A stretch of DNA of 64,000 bases from Rhizobium tibeticum (GTDB lineage Bacteria > Pseudomonadota > Alphaproteobacteria > Rhizobiales > Rhizobiaceae), in assembly GCF_900110205.1 (NCBI RefSeq), contig NZ_FOCV01000002.1, forward strand, positions 1 through 64,000, given 5' to 3'. Positions 16,318 to 25,031 of this stretch are shown here, one piece after another (position 1 is the stretch's first letter; each line of letters begins with the position of its first letter). The notes beneath the pieces were generated by a model. It saw nothing but the letters and a program-made list of their open reading frames with translations, had not been told where the DNA came from and ran no database searches. Position numbers and translations under genes: made by a program.

Positions 16318-17250
16318 TTACTGGAAGGTTACAAGGCAGGCGAGCTGCCAGTAGCCGTAGCCAACGTTTCCGGACCAATCGATGCCGAACAGTTGTTCTT
16401 TGTTCAGCTGCTCGTATTCGGAGCCATCGCCGAGGGCGACGACATCAGGCACGCCCTCTTCCTGGAGGATGAATGGTTTTGCTGCCTCGTCGGTACGGAA
16501 GAGCGCGATTTTCGTCGTCCAGTTCAGTCGTGCGTTGGGAACGACATCAATCGTGAACTTGCCCTTCAGCACTGGAAGCGTGTTATTCGCGCCGCCTACG
16601 CCGAGTAGGGCGGTGACGGCTTCCAATGCCGTTCCCAGCATTGTGATGGGAACCTGAAGCTGGAATTCGCTCGCACTCTGATTGGTCGGTTCGCCCTTGT
16701 CATCTTTGACCGACATAATCTGCTGGATCGCCTTGACGACGGCCTTGCTGAACTCGGCAACAGTCGGATCAGCCGGCGCCGCTGCAGTCGATGTGATCTT
16801 ATTTGACTGCGTACCGCTGGCGCCCTCGGCATGGTCGGTGTCGAAGAAATACTGGCCATCATAGCAAAGCGTGGACTCGCCGGCGATGATGAGCGCCGAA
16901 AGCAACCGCGCCGGATGGTCGTTCGCACGATCGGCGAGCTGATTGACGCGGATCGCGATCATGCCGAGCTTATCGCGGCGCATATCCTTGGACTGGATTT
17001 TGATGGAGCCTTCATAATCCTTGTTAGAGATCGTGAAGCTCACTTCCGCCAGTTCGGCCGGCTGACGGCCGCCGATGAATTCGCGCAGCGCCGGCGCCGA
17101 ACCAAGCCAGGCGTAATTCTCGATCGCCTGATCGGAGGTGATACGCATGGCGATGTCATTGACCCAGGCGGCGGTCCCGGTATCGAGGCGCGCTAGGACC
17201 ATTCCGAGCACGCCCCGCGTGGTGATTTTCTGATACTGCTGTGGAAGCAT
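16318..17250 (-). CDS. Major capsid protein, Mu gpT-like
   Basis: 310 residues. The sequence matches the Mu-like major head subunit gpT pattern: YAWLGSAPALREFIGGRQPA, VSFTISNKDYEGSIKIQSKD, LCYDGQYFFDTDHAEGASGT and, near the end, LFGIDWSGNVGYGYWQLA. About the usual length for this HK97-fold family, with no N-terminal scaffold of its own (a separate scaffold is predicted inside the protease gene). Its presence between lambda-type protease, decoration and connector genes makes the head module a mosaic. Confidence 0.9.
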   Translation of the reverse strand: MLPQQYQKITTRGVLGMVLARLDTGTAAWVNDIAMRITSDQAIENYAWLGSAPALREFIGGRQPAELAEVSFTISNKDYEGSIKIQSKDMRRDKLGMIAIRVNQLADRANDHPARLLSALIIAGESTLCYDGQYFFDTDHAEGASGTQSNKITSTAAAPADPTVAEFSKAVVKAIQQIMSVKDDKGEPTNQSASEFQLQVPITMLGTALEAVTALLGVGGANNTLPVLKGKFTIDVVPNARLNWTTKIALFRTDEAAKPFILQEEGVPDVVALGDGSEYEQLNKEQLFGIDWSGNVGYGYWQLACLVTFQ

Positions 17251-17327
17251 GGTTTTGCCCTTTCGAAGCCGGAGCCGCGCCCCGTCGAAGATTGAAGTTC
17301 AGGTTGTCAGGATGAATGAAGCTCGGA

Positions 17328-17891
17328 TCAGGCCTGCAGCGCAGCGCGTGCCAGAGCCGCATCGAATTCGACGACGCCGACGCCGGTCGATACCCAGCGA
17401 GAGACGTAGCCGATCAGGCTATTCCCGGCCGCCGTCAGCGTGAACGTATCGTCATCGCTGGCATAGACGGCCGGGCGATCGTTCGCGGTGATGGCAAGGC
17501 CCGCAATCGGCAGGACGATGTTGCCCTTCTTGCGGAGATTCACACCTTTGGCGCCAGCAGCACCCCCCGAGTTGTCGATCGTTTCCATGGCAAAGCCGAT
17601 GAAAGGATCGGCAGCGACCAGGGGACGGGCGTAGCCAGCGCCGTTCTCGCCAACCGCCGCACCCTGGTAGATGATGTCGCTGGCGATGACCGGATATTCC
17701 TCCTTGTCGCCCAGCTGATAGTCGCGCGTCTTGGACGCCGCGAGCGTCGTCATCGCCATTGTTCCAACGACGTCGTGAGGCATCAGGGACGCGACGACAT
17801 GGCCCGCGTCCGCCGGAAGTCCGACGACAACGAAGGCTGCAAGCATGCAAACGGCGGCGAGGCCCGCCGCAATAAGCAGGGTCTTTTTCAT
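17328..17891 (-). CDS. Capsid decoration (cement) protein, DUF2190-like
   Basis: 187 residues in the D position, directly upstream of the capsid gene. The C-terminal 120 residues have the short beta-barrel pattern of decoration proteins (GAGYARPLVAADPFIGFAME; KGNIVLPIAGLAITANDRPA; LTAAGNSLIGYVSRW). The first 35 residues (MKKTLLIAAGLAAVCMLAAF) look like a signal peptide or membrane anchor, which is unexpected for a virion protein. An internal ATG near residue 45-47 could start the barrel alone, but it has no proper ribosome-binding site. Confidence 0.7.
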   Translation of the reverse strand: MKKTLLIAAGLAAVCMLAAFVVVGLPADAGHVVASLMPHDVVGTMAMTTLAASKTRDYQLGDKEEYPVIASDIIYQGAAVGENGAGYARPLVAADPFIGFAMETIDNSGGAAGAKGVNLRKKGNIVLPIAGLAITANDRPAVYASDDDTFTLTAAGNSLIGYVSRWVSTGVGVVEFDAALARAALQA

Positions 17892-17957
17892 GGCTGTTCT
17901 TTCTCTGAGAAAATGGCGGCACGCCGCCCGCTGATTGGAAAGGGATCAGGTCGCCGT

Positions 17958-18392
17958 TCAGGCGGCCTTGCGCTTCATCGTCGCGACATAGGATTCCGCA
18001 GTCGGGAATTCGTCCTGCAGCTTGGGCGTCGCTTCCCATTCGGCCTTCCAGCCCTCGGCATTCTGCGGGAATTTCTTCTCGCCGCCGTCGCCGCCAGAAA
18101 GCGTGCTGGTCACGCCGGCGGCTGCATTGTCGAGCTGCTGCAGACCGGCAAGCCGTTCAGCATTCTTTGCCTTCTCGGCAGCGAGAATCTTGGTCGCCGC
18201 TTCAGCAGGCGTGGTCTTGCCATCGGCCTTCATGGCCTTGACCAGCTCGTCGTGGCCGGTAAGGCCGGCCGCCTGTTCCTCGATCCCGATCAACCGATTA
18301 CGTTCGGCCTTCGCGCCATCGATGGCGCCTTCCGCGCGAAGGGCGGAAGCGAGATCCGGATGCTCCGCCTTCAGAGTTTCAAGTGTCAGCAT
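17958..18392 (-). CDS. Predicted nested scaffold protein (Nu3-like, internal start)
   Basis: An ATG at 18392 inside the protease gene is preceded by AAGGAATCCACA, a good ribosome-binding site with 6-7 bases spacing. It would give a 144-residue protein (MLTLETLKAEHPDLASALRA...) identical to the C-terminus of the protease: helical, charged, as expected of a scaffold. Lambda makes Nu3 in the same way from inside C. No separate scaffold gene is present elsewhere in the head module, which supports the idea. Production of the short form is inferred. Confidence 0.6.
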   Translation of the reverse strand: MLTLETLKAEHPDLASALRAEGAIDGAKAERNRLIGIEEQAAGLTGHDELVKAMKADGKTTPAEAATKILAAEKAKNAERLAGLQQLDNAAAGVTSTLSGGDGGEKKFPQNAEGWKAEWEATPKLQDEFPTAESYVATMKRKAA

Positions 18393-19319
18393 TGTGGATT
18401 CCTTTTCGGTTCCGGCTTTCGCGGTGGCGGAAGCCGCGATGAGTGAATTCTCCCGACGGCCCGCCAGGTCCGTCAAAACTTCTTCAAGCGATCCGATTTG
18501 ATCGACGAGGCCGCGCTTGAGCGCTTCGGCCGCGGGAAAGACCAGACCCTGCCCGTAATTTTCGAGAACGGTATCCCGCGTGACGCCGCGATTGGCGACG
18601 ATGCCCTGAATGAACAGCTCCGCGCCATCATCGACGATTGCTTGCAGCTCGGCCTTGCCCTCTTCACTGTCGCGCGTGAGGCGTTTGTTCGGGCTTTGCT
18701 CGGCAACCACCTCGACGACATTGGCGCCAAGGCGCGTCAGAATGCCCTCCATCTCGACATAGCGGATGAGCGCTCCGACCGAACCGACAAGACCCGTCCT
18801 GTTGGCGATGATCTTTTCCGCTGCGGAGGCGATCCAGTAGCCAGCGCTGCAACAAAAATTGGCATGCGCATAGACCGGCATCTTTTCCCGCAGGCGGGCA
18901 ATTTCGGTGGGCACGGAGTCGACGTTGTCGACCATGCCGCCCGGTGTATCCATGTCGAGAATACAGGCCTCGATATCGGGCATGGAGCCGATGAGACGCA
19001 GATCGCGAACGATTTCGTCATATGACCAGTATTGCCAACTGAAGCGCGAAACGAGCGGACCGATCACCGGAACGATGGCAACATTGCCGACGCGCGTGGC
19101 GAAGCTTCCGTTCGCGATCGGGGTGCCACGCCGATTAATCGACACGACATTGGACGCAGCGGCAGGCGCCGTTGCATCGCGGGAACGAATGGCGCGAACG
19201 GTCTGCAGCGACCCCGCAATAGCATCGGGACGAATAGCCCAGGGCGACAGACCGCCAGCGTTGCGTCCGCCCATCTGCTGCATAAAGCCCTGAACTGCCG
19301 CTAGCAAAGCAGGATCCAT
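17958..19319 (-). CDS. Prohead protease, S49 (SppA/lambda C-like), with C-terminal scaffold domain
   Basis: 453 residues starting at 19319, 2 bases after the portal stop, with GAGGAG upstream. Residues about 60-290 are an S49 peptidase: DMDTPGGMVDNVDSV, the nucleophile region ANFCCSAGYWIASAAEKI, VGSVGALI, and the candidate catalytic Lys in SPNKRLTRDSEEGKAE. The C-terminal 145 residues are a helical scaffold-like part rich in Ala, Glu and Lys. It would mature the prohead and destroy the scaffold. An in-frame internal start encodes the scaffold alone (17958-18392). Confidence 0.88.
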   Translation of the reverse strand: MDPALLAAVQGFMQQMGGRNAGGLSPWAIRPDAIAGSLQTVRAIRSRDATAPAAASNVVSINRRGTPIANGSFATRVGNVAIVPVIGPLVSRFSWQYWSYDEIVRDLRLIGSMPDIEACILDMDTPGGMVDNVDSVPTEIARLREKMPVYAHANFCCSAGYWIASAAEKIIANRTGLVGSVGALIRYVEMEGILTRLGANVVEVVAEQSPNKRLTRDSEEGKAELQAIVDDGAELFIQGIVANRGVTRDTVLENYGQGLVFPAAEALKRGLVDQIGSLEEVLTDLAGRRENSLIAASATAKAGTEKESTMLTLETLKAEHPDLASALRAEGAIDGAKAERNRLIGIEEQAAGLTGHDELVKAMKADGKTTPAEAATKILAAEKAKNAERLAGLQQLDNAAAGVTSTLSGGDGGEKKFPQNAEGWKAEWEATPKLQDEFPTAESYVATMKRKAA

Positions 19320-19320
19320 G

Positions 19321-20892
19321 TTATTGCTCCTCGTCGGTTGTGTCGGCGGGCTGGGCGGCAGCGCCAGGCGCAGCGGCGGTAGGCGCTGTCGCCAGCCCGT
19401 TTTCCTGCGCGAGCTGCTCCTCGATGCCGAGCTGTTCGAACTTGCTCTCAAGGTCGCCGCCGGTGCGCTCCTGAATGATCTGCTGGCGCGTCTTCGTCCG
19501 GTTGCCGATGTCGATCGTGTCGGCCTCGGCATCTTTCTTCGGGTCGAGCGAGATTTTCGTCTGGCCATACCAGTCAGATTTCAGCCAGGCGGCACGGATG
19601 GCAGGATCGTCGAAGAACCCTTTTGCCTGCAGCCGGCCGGTTAGCACCGCTTCCTCAATCACCCACTCATAATAGGGCTGACAGAAGTTCTTCACGAGCC
19701 AAGCACGCTCGCGGCGGAAGGTCTGCCATGCAATTTCGAGCGCGGCACGGCTGGCCGAATAACTCGCCATGAAGTGTTTGATCAGCAGTTCCACCGGCAT
19801 TTCCAAGGCAACGCCAATCTGTCGCAACAGCGCGAGAGCGAACGCATCGAAGTTCGGGTTCGGCCTGTTGGGGTCGGCAATCGTGATATCTTCGCCTTCC
19901 GCGAGATCGACGATCGCACCAGCACCGAGATTGACCTCATCCTTGCCAGATGCCCCATCAGTCGCACTTGATGGCAGCGGGCCGGAGGTCGCATCCGGAG
20001 CCTTCTTGATGAAGACGGTAAAGAAGGCCGAGATCACTGCCGCCTGAACTTCGGCATCCGTGTATTCGCCGAACTGCTTCAGGATCTCGATGACGGGAGC
20101 CAGATACGGGATACCTCGCGCCTGATCCGGACGAAGGCGCTTGAAGAGGTGCAATACGATGGGCCGGCCGTCGTTGTAGAACGCAGGCACACGCCGCCAT
20201 GTCATGGCCTTGCGGAATACGTCGCCGGGGTGCCGATCGCTCACATGGTAGGCGCGAACGACGCCATCCAAGGTGGTTTCAATTCCGGCCACCTGCGTGT
20301 CGGTGTCCATGCCATTATTCGGATTGGAAATGCGATCGGCTTCGATGATCTGCAACTTGGAGCCGTAGGTGTCGCCGGGGTCTTTCCTGTAGCGGCGGAT
20401 TGCAAAGACATCGCCGGATTCGTCCGCCGACCCAAAGACCAGCGCCTGCAGCTCGTCGAAGCTCTGCGCGCCTGTGAAATCCGCCGTCCAAGCCGCCAGC
20501 TCAAACTCAGCCTTTGCCTTCCGGTTCCATTCACGCGCTTCTTCGACGCTCAAACCGAGCGCCGCGCGATCAATCTTGGGATAAACCTTCAGGCCCTCGC
20601 CGATAATGTTGGTGATGCGGGTCGCAATGGCGCCGGTTGCAATCGGCACGTTGCGTCGCAGATCACGGGAGCGCGCGCGCAGGGTCGGCAGATCAGGCAC
20701 GCTGTCCTGATTGGCACTGCCGCCATCGACATTCCAGTTCGCGGTCTGCCGACGGTTTTTCTTGCCACCCTTGTAACCGCCCGTCGTCAGCGCCAGCATC
20801 GTGCGCGCCTGATGGCGGCGCAGGGCGCGCGCAGGATCGAAAACAGAAATCGCGCGGTCAATAAAGGACAGAGGCATGCGCGGCGGTTTCAT
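19321..20892 (-). CDS. Portal protein, lambda gpB family
   Basis: 523 residues. Motifs of the lambda-type portal: PTLRARSRDLRRNVPIATGA near residue 70, GEGLKVYPKID, FGSADESGDVFAIRRYRKDP, HLFKRLRPDQARGIPYLAPV, and LEMPVELLIKHFMASYSASR in the clip/wing part. The C-terminus is low complexity and acidic. It forms the dodecameric DNA channel. It overlaps the W-like gene by ATGA and is followed after one base by the protease start, so packaging and head genes are tightly coupled. Confidence 0.92.
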   Translation of the reverse strand: MKPPRMPLSFIDRAISVFDPARALRRHQARTMLALTTGGYKGGKKNRRQTANWNVDGGSANQDSVPDLPTLRARSRDLRRNVPIATGAIATRITNIIGEGLKVYPKIDRAALGLSVEEAREWNRKAKAEFELAAWTADFTGAQSFDELQALVFGSADESGDVFAIRRYRKDPGDTYGSKLQIIEADRISNPNNGMDTDTQVAGIETTLDGVVRAYHVSDRHPGDVFRKAMTWRRVPAFYNDGRPIVLHLFKRLRPDQARGIPYLAPVIEILKQFGEYTDAEVQAAVISAFFTVFIKKAPDATSGPLPSSATDGASGKDEVNLGAGAIVDLAEGEDITIADPNRPNPNFDAFALALLRQIGVALEMPVELLIKHFMASYSASRAALEIAWQTFRRERAWLVKNFCQPYYEWVIEEAVLTGRLQAKGFFDDPAIRAAWLKSDWYGQTKISLDPKKDAEADTIDIGNRTKTRQQIIQERTGGDLESKFEQLGIEEQLAQENGLATAPTAAAPGAAAQPADTTDEEQ

Positions 20893-21113
20893 TCGGCAAC
20901 TCCGTATCGGAGACGGCCACGGCCGGAGGCAGCGGCGCTGAGCTTCTGAACGAGAGCGTTCCAGTATTCGATGCTCTTCTGGATGTCGGCCGCGTCCGCC
21001 AGCGTCAGCGAGCGGCCGGCGATCGAATAGGACTGCTTGCGCGCCACAGCTTCGGAGGCCGCCAGGTAGGCGTCCAGCTGGCGTTGCGCCTGATCGAGGG
21101 TGATACCTGCCAT
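20889..21113 (-). CDS. Head-tail joining protein, gpW-like (DUF6148)
   Basis: 74 residues, nearly all helical: ITLDQAQRQLDAYLAASEAV and SYSIAGRSLTLADAADIQKS. The SYSIAGRSL-type strand and the small size match the gpW/DUF6148 joiners always found between large terminase and portal. The gene begins at the base next to the terminase stop. It binds the portal and closes the packaged head. Confidence 0.85.
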   Translation of the reverse strand: MAGITLDQAQRQLDAYLAASEAVARKQSYSIAGRSLTLADAADIQKSIEYWNALVQKLSAAASGRGRLRYGVAE

Positions 21114-23225
21114 TTATCGGATACCTTGCGAGCGGACGCGCCGGCCACGGACTGGCGCTGGATGGACAAGTTCTGCCTTTGCGGCCTCGCCTTGCTGGCG
21201 AACCGCAAAGGAATTTTCATTGGCGGGACGCGCCCAATGCGGCGGGTTTGCCCAATCGATCTTTTCGCCCTTCAGGACGATGACCAGCGCCTTGCCGTAG
21301 ACGGACAAGTCGAAAGCTTCGTTCGGCAGGCCGCTCTTCCGTCGCTCCCATCCGGACTCTGTTTTCACTTCGGCGGTCATCTCAGCGAAAACCTGCGCCG
21401 GCAGATGCTCGCTGAGGTGATACTTGCCGGGACCGGGTTCCTTGCGGGTCACGGCCAGTATGATTTCGTCCTTCACCTTGTCGGTCCCGACGAAAACGAG
21501 CTTGATATCGGCGATGCGCCGCCCCTTCTGCTGAAGGATCTTTTCCGGTTCGACATAGCGGGCGCGATCATCGAGCCGGGAGCTACCCTTCGCCAGATAG
21601 ACGCGCTGGCCGAGACCTTCCTTTTGCATCTTGCGCAAGAACCGATATGCGTTTGGCGTCACGCCGGGACGGCCCGCAGAGTCGATAATCATGGCAACCG
21701 GCATCAGCGAAAAAGCGCTGTCAGCGACCGGGTAAGCCTTATGCAGAATTTCCGGCAACTCTTTCCAGTCTTCGAAATACCGCGCCGGATCGATAGCGCG
21801 GCGCGCGTTGCCCTTCTCGTCACGCTGGCCACCAGGTGCAGATTCCGGTGGCTGCGCGATATCGAAGCGGTCAATCAACCAGCGCTCTAGGCCTTCGCCC
21901 CAGGCGTCGACGTGAACGACAAAGCGGTTGCCCTGAATGTCGATCTGAACCGTCAGGAAGCGGGCCTCTGCCGGAACGATCTTAAGCGGGTAGCGCTCCG
22001 CCAATGCCCGCAACGTATCTTCCGAAACGGACTCGCCGATATTGCGGACGAGCGGCAGGTAGGCCTTTCCCTGATCGAGCGTGATGGTTGCCTTGAGTGC
22101 CTGATCGTCGCCAGTCGCATCGAACGTCGCCTTGGCCTGTAACTGGCGGAGCACGAGCTGCTCCCAGTTCTGCATTGCCGCGACCGGCCCTTCACACCGA
22201 TAGGAAGCGATATCCGTTTCCCGAATCCGGGGATCGTCGATCTCACAGACCTCCTTGCCGTCGCTCATCTCGTGAAGCCAGATACCAGCCTGGTTGCAGG
22301 CGTACTTCTGATCGGGCGGAATGCAGCAACCATGCGGGCAGACCATTTCAACGGTTCTGGCGCTTTCGCCCGGTGTCGCCTTGGTCTCCCATTGCAGCAT
22401 GTCGAATTCCGGCCGGAACGGATCGCCGCAAGAAGGGCAGAACCAATAGAACGCGCCACGCGTGCCGAGGTTGTAATCGCCGAGGCTGCCGCCGCATGGC
22501 GGGGCCTCGTGAGGGGTTTCCGGCTTCCAGTCATCCGAAAGGATTGGTCGGCCAGGTGAGCTTTCCTCAACCAGCATCCCCAGCGAACCGGCATGTTGTG
22601 TACGCTTGCGTCCCAACGTGAAGGGATCGCCTTCACCGTCGATGTCATCCGGCATGCGATCGCGATCCGTCAGGATGACAATCGGATATTCGTTCTGCGA
22701 GAAATAGCCGATGACCGGCCAGCGGATCTGCAGGTTCATGTTTCCCGCGAAACGCTTCTCATGAATGTTATCGGCTCCGCGCCCGGTCATTTGCTTTGCA
22801 GCAAGCTCTCGGTTTGCGCGCAGCATCGGCGCCAATTTGCGTTCGGAGAACTGCTTGGCACTGTCCTGCGTCTGGCAGACGACCAGCATGTCGGATGGAG
22901 CGCAATCAATCCGGTGGCCGATGACATTGAGCACCAGGCTCTCCGACTTGGCTGTACGGGCTGGCCCAACAAACACCACGGCACCATACTTGCGGGACGT
23001 CACCATGCGGGACGGCTCGGTCATGTATGGCGCAAAGTCGTTGCGCCAGAGCCCCTGATACCCCGTCGTCGCCAGGCGCCGCGATTGTTCCGCCCAGGTC
23101 GGAACGTCGATACGTCGCGCCGGCCGCAAGGTCGGGAGGCGGTCGAGAATGATATCGCCGGCATCGGCAAATCGAGGTGCCACCGCCTGCGGAAGGAACC
23201 GAACCCATGCAGGCGCACTAGGCAT
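21114..23225 (-). CDS. Terminase large subunit, lambda gpA family
   Basis: 703 residues from an ATG at 23225 with AAGGAAGG upstream; the start overlaps the small-subunit stop. The ATPase domain has a Walker A-like VFVGPARTAKSES near residue 83 and an acidic Walker B-like YPIVILTDRD near residue 180. Zn-finger-like CPSCGDP and CPHGCC motifs follow at about residues 250-300. The nuclease half includes LTVQIDIQGNRFVVHVDAWG (first catalytic Asp) and MIIDSAGRPGVTPNAY. This type cuts at cos sites, so cohesive-end packaging is expected. Confidence 0.92.
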   Translation of the reverse strand: MPSAPAWVRFLPQAVAPRFADAGDIILDRLPTLRPARRIDVPTWAEQSRRLATTGYQGLWRNDFAPYMTEPSRMVTSRKYGAVVFVGPARTAKSESLVLNVIGHRIDCAPSDMLVVCQTQDSAKQFSERKLAPMLRANRELAAKQMTGRGADNIHEKRFAGNMNLQIRWPVIGYFSQNEYPIVILTDRDRMPDDIDGEGDPFTLGRKRTQHAGSLGMLVEESSPGRPILSDDWKPETPHEAPPCGGSLGDYNLGTRGAFYWFCPSCGDPFRPEFDMLQWETKATPGESARTVEMVCPHGCCIPPDQKYACNQAGIWLHEMSDGKEVCEIDDPRIRETDIASYRCEGPVAAMQNWEQLVLRQLQAKATFDATGDDQALKATITLDQGKAYLPLVRNIGESVSEDTLRALAERYPLKIVPAEARFLTVQIDIQGNRFVVHVDAWGEGLERWLIDRFDIAQPPESAPGGQRDEKGNARRAIDPARYFEDWKELPEILHKAYPVADSAFSLMPVAMIIDSAGRPGVTPNAYRFLRKMQKEGLGQRVYLAKGSSRLDDRARYVEPEKILQQKGRRIADIKLVFVGTDKVKDEIILAVTRKEPGPGKYHLSEHLPAQVFAEMTAEVKTESGWERRKSGLPNEAFDLSVYGKALVIVLKGEKIDWANPPHWARPANENSFAVRQQGEAAKAELVHPAPVRGRRVRSQGIR

Positions 23226-23874
23226 CGAACAGGCCTTCCTTTGCCACCACGGCCTTGACCGGACGCGCAGTCCAGAACTCGGCAATGCGCCGCGCCATTT
23301 CGTTGACCAGTTCATCGCAGATGTCGACGAGAGCAGACGTCGCCTTTGGCGACAGTGCTTCCTTGCGCTCGATGCGGTCGGGTGCGCTTTCCAGCGTGTC
23401 GCGGATCATCCCAAACAGGTTGTCTAAAGCTTCGGCTACGTCGTCGCGCTTCAGCAGCTCGTTGCGCTCGCGCTGAAACCGTTCCTGCTCGATCTGCACC
23501 GCGAGGATCTCGCGGCGCGTCTTCGGGTCGAGGGATTCTAGGCTGTCACCACTAGAGCCGCCGACCAGCGCCAGGCGCATCGCCGCCTGCGCCCGCTTGA
23601 CCTGATCGGAGCGAAGATCTTCGTTGGCCTTCCAAGCCTGCCGCCATGCCCAGCAATGGGAGAGCTGCAATTCATAGGCCTTGCCCTGCCCACCGCGCTC
23701 TTTGACCGGCATACCCTTGCCGATCCATTCCGTGATGGTCGGAAGTGAAACAGCAAGTGATTCAGCAAGCTCTTCCCGCGTCATGACGCAGTCGATCGCA
23801 CCCACCGGCAGCGGATATTTCGCTACGAGGCTTTCGATCTGGTTTTCGGTGAGTTGCGAGGTGTTTTCGGTCAT
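23218..23874 (-). CDS. Terminase small subunit, Nu1-like
   Basis: 218 residues. Residues about 30-70 form a winged helix-turn-helix (MTREELAESLAVSLPTITEW followed by IGKGMPVKERGGQGKAYEL) as in Nu1/DUF1441 proteins. A helical oligomerisation part follows (REILAVQIEQERFQRERNEL). It would bind the cos site and recruit the large subunit. The start ATG is at 23874; the 156 bases upstream hold no gene. Confidence 0.85.
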   Translation of the reverse strand: MTENTSQLTENQIESLVAKYPLPVGAIDCVMTREELAESLAVSLPTITEWIGKGMPVKERGGQGKAYELQLSHCWAWRQAWKANEDLRSDQVKRAQAAMRLALVGGSSGDSLESLDPKTRREILAVQIEQERFQRERNELLKRDDVAEALDNLFGMIRDTLESAPDRIERKEALSPKATSALVDICDELVNEMARRIAEFWTARPVKAVVAKEGLFDA

Positions 23875-24030
23875 ACCTGTAGGGCGACAACAACAACAAT
23901 GGCAAAAGCAGGCGGGTGCGCGCGCTGCATAGTCACAAAGATCGGGGTTCGAACTGCCTCGCGGGGCCTCAGATCGCTGGAAGGACCCACCGCCCCTGGC
24001 GACCGGGCCTCTCGGCTCTCAATCGCGGAT
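23875..24030. other. Gap upstream of terminase, possible cos region
   Basis: A 156-base GC-rich gap between the terminase small subunit and the next phage gene. In lambda-type phages cos lies beside Nu1. I could not identify a nicking site or binding repeats; a CAACAACAACAA run at 23888-23899 is the only pattern. The GGGGTTCGAAC at 23944-23954 resembles a tRNA T-arm but no tRNA fits around it. Confidence 0.25.
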
Positions 24031-24813
24031 TCAGCTGTCTGAGGGCATGGTCCATGTGCTCAGCGGGGCGTCCATGCCCTGCCTCGACCTATACCCGCGC
24101 TGATCTTCGATGCCCTTCATCAACCGCAGTTCGAAGTTCAACGGGAAGAAGGCAAGGGCACGATCCATACTGATGCCGAAGAAGTCATACCGCTTCTGAT
24201 AGGTCACACCGGACACGAAGATGAAGACGGGCTCGATCGATTTCCTGCCCTTTCGCCGCCAGATACCGCGCCGCAAGGTGCTGCCCGGTTGGGGTACGAA
24301 GTAACGATTGCGCGCGGATCCTGCCCGCTTGCGGGAGCGCTTCGTCTCCCATTGCATCGCGTCCGGACCTGCCGCCAGCTGAGAGAGGATCGAAGTAATC
24401 ATGCCCGGCGAGACGTTGCCATAGGCATCCAGCGTTAGACGCGATGCAGGCACAGCGTACTCATTCGACCTCATCACGCCACGGCGTATCAGCCAGGTCT
24501 CGAACGCCTTATGCGGGCGATTGCCGCCGTCCACCTGAGGCATGAGATAATGCTGTCGACGGCGGTTCTGATCCTTGAAATAGACACCAGCCTCAAGGTC
24601 GCCGCGGCTACTTGCCTTCAAGACACGAAGGCTATTCAGCGTGTATCGGGTGGGCCTGTCGAAGACGATCGGGATGATCATCTGATGATAGTCCCTGATG
24701 TCGTCGACCGTGTCGTTCAACGCCTTAGCCGTCGCGAATGGGATCTGCCGCTTGTAGATATCCTCAAGATCGGCTGTCCATTGCTCGATGCTGGTCTGAA
24801 ACGAGAAGCTCAT
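24031..24813 (-). CDS. Phage protein of unknown function (minor virion protein-like)
   Basis: 260 residues from ATG 24813. The N-terminus SFSFQTSIEQWTADLEDIYK / RQIPFATAKALNDTVDDIRD resembles the opening of gpZ-type minor tail proteins that anchor tails to heads, and the body is basic and beta-rich (SRLTLDAYGNVSPGMITSIL; IEPVFIFVSGVTYQKRYDFF). In lambda, Z lies after FII, so here it would be displaced upstream of the terminase. The similarity is an impression, not a proof. The ribosome-binding site is poor. Confidence 0.6.
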   Translation of the reverse strand: MSFSFQTSIEQWTADLEDIYKRQIPFATAKALNDTVDDIRDYHQMIIPIVFDRPTRYTLNSLRVLKASSRGDLEAGVYFKDQNRRRQHYLMPQVDGGNRPHKAFETWLIRRGVMRSNEYAVPASRLTLDAYGNVSPGMITSILSQLAAGPDAMQWETKRSRKRAGSARNRYFVPQPGSTLRRGIWRRKGRKSIEPVFIFVSGVTYQKRYDFFGISMDRALAFFPLNFELRLMKGIEDQRGYRSRQGMDAPLSTWTMPSDS

Positions 24814-25031
24814 ATCTCTTGATACGAAAAAGGCGACCCCGAAGGCCGCCTCGCTCAAGTTCGCAATCTCATAGCTGTAGCAATGACCCTGAATCAGCAC
24901 CTCAGAAGAGGCTTTCAAGGCGGGGTCTGCCCGGCATACCCGCGTGGAGGTTTCCCTCACTCCCGGCCCATTCTCGTTGGGCGGGTCAAACGCTTGCTCA
25001 GGATCAGCAGATCATCCGAGGCAGATTGAAG

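Noticed and set aside
23941-23960. GGGGTTCGAAC resembling a tRNA T-arm
   Set aside because: No acceptor, D or anticodon arms can be built around it; likely chance.
24960-25031. Second small gene between the NusG-like and 24031-24813 genes
   Set aside because: The 70-218 base gap has no frame with a start and ribosome-binding site; an antitermination site is possible but not recognisable.
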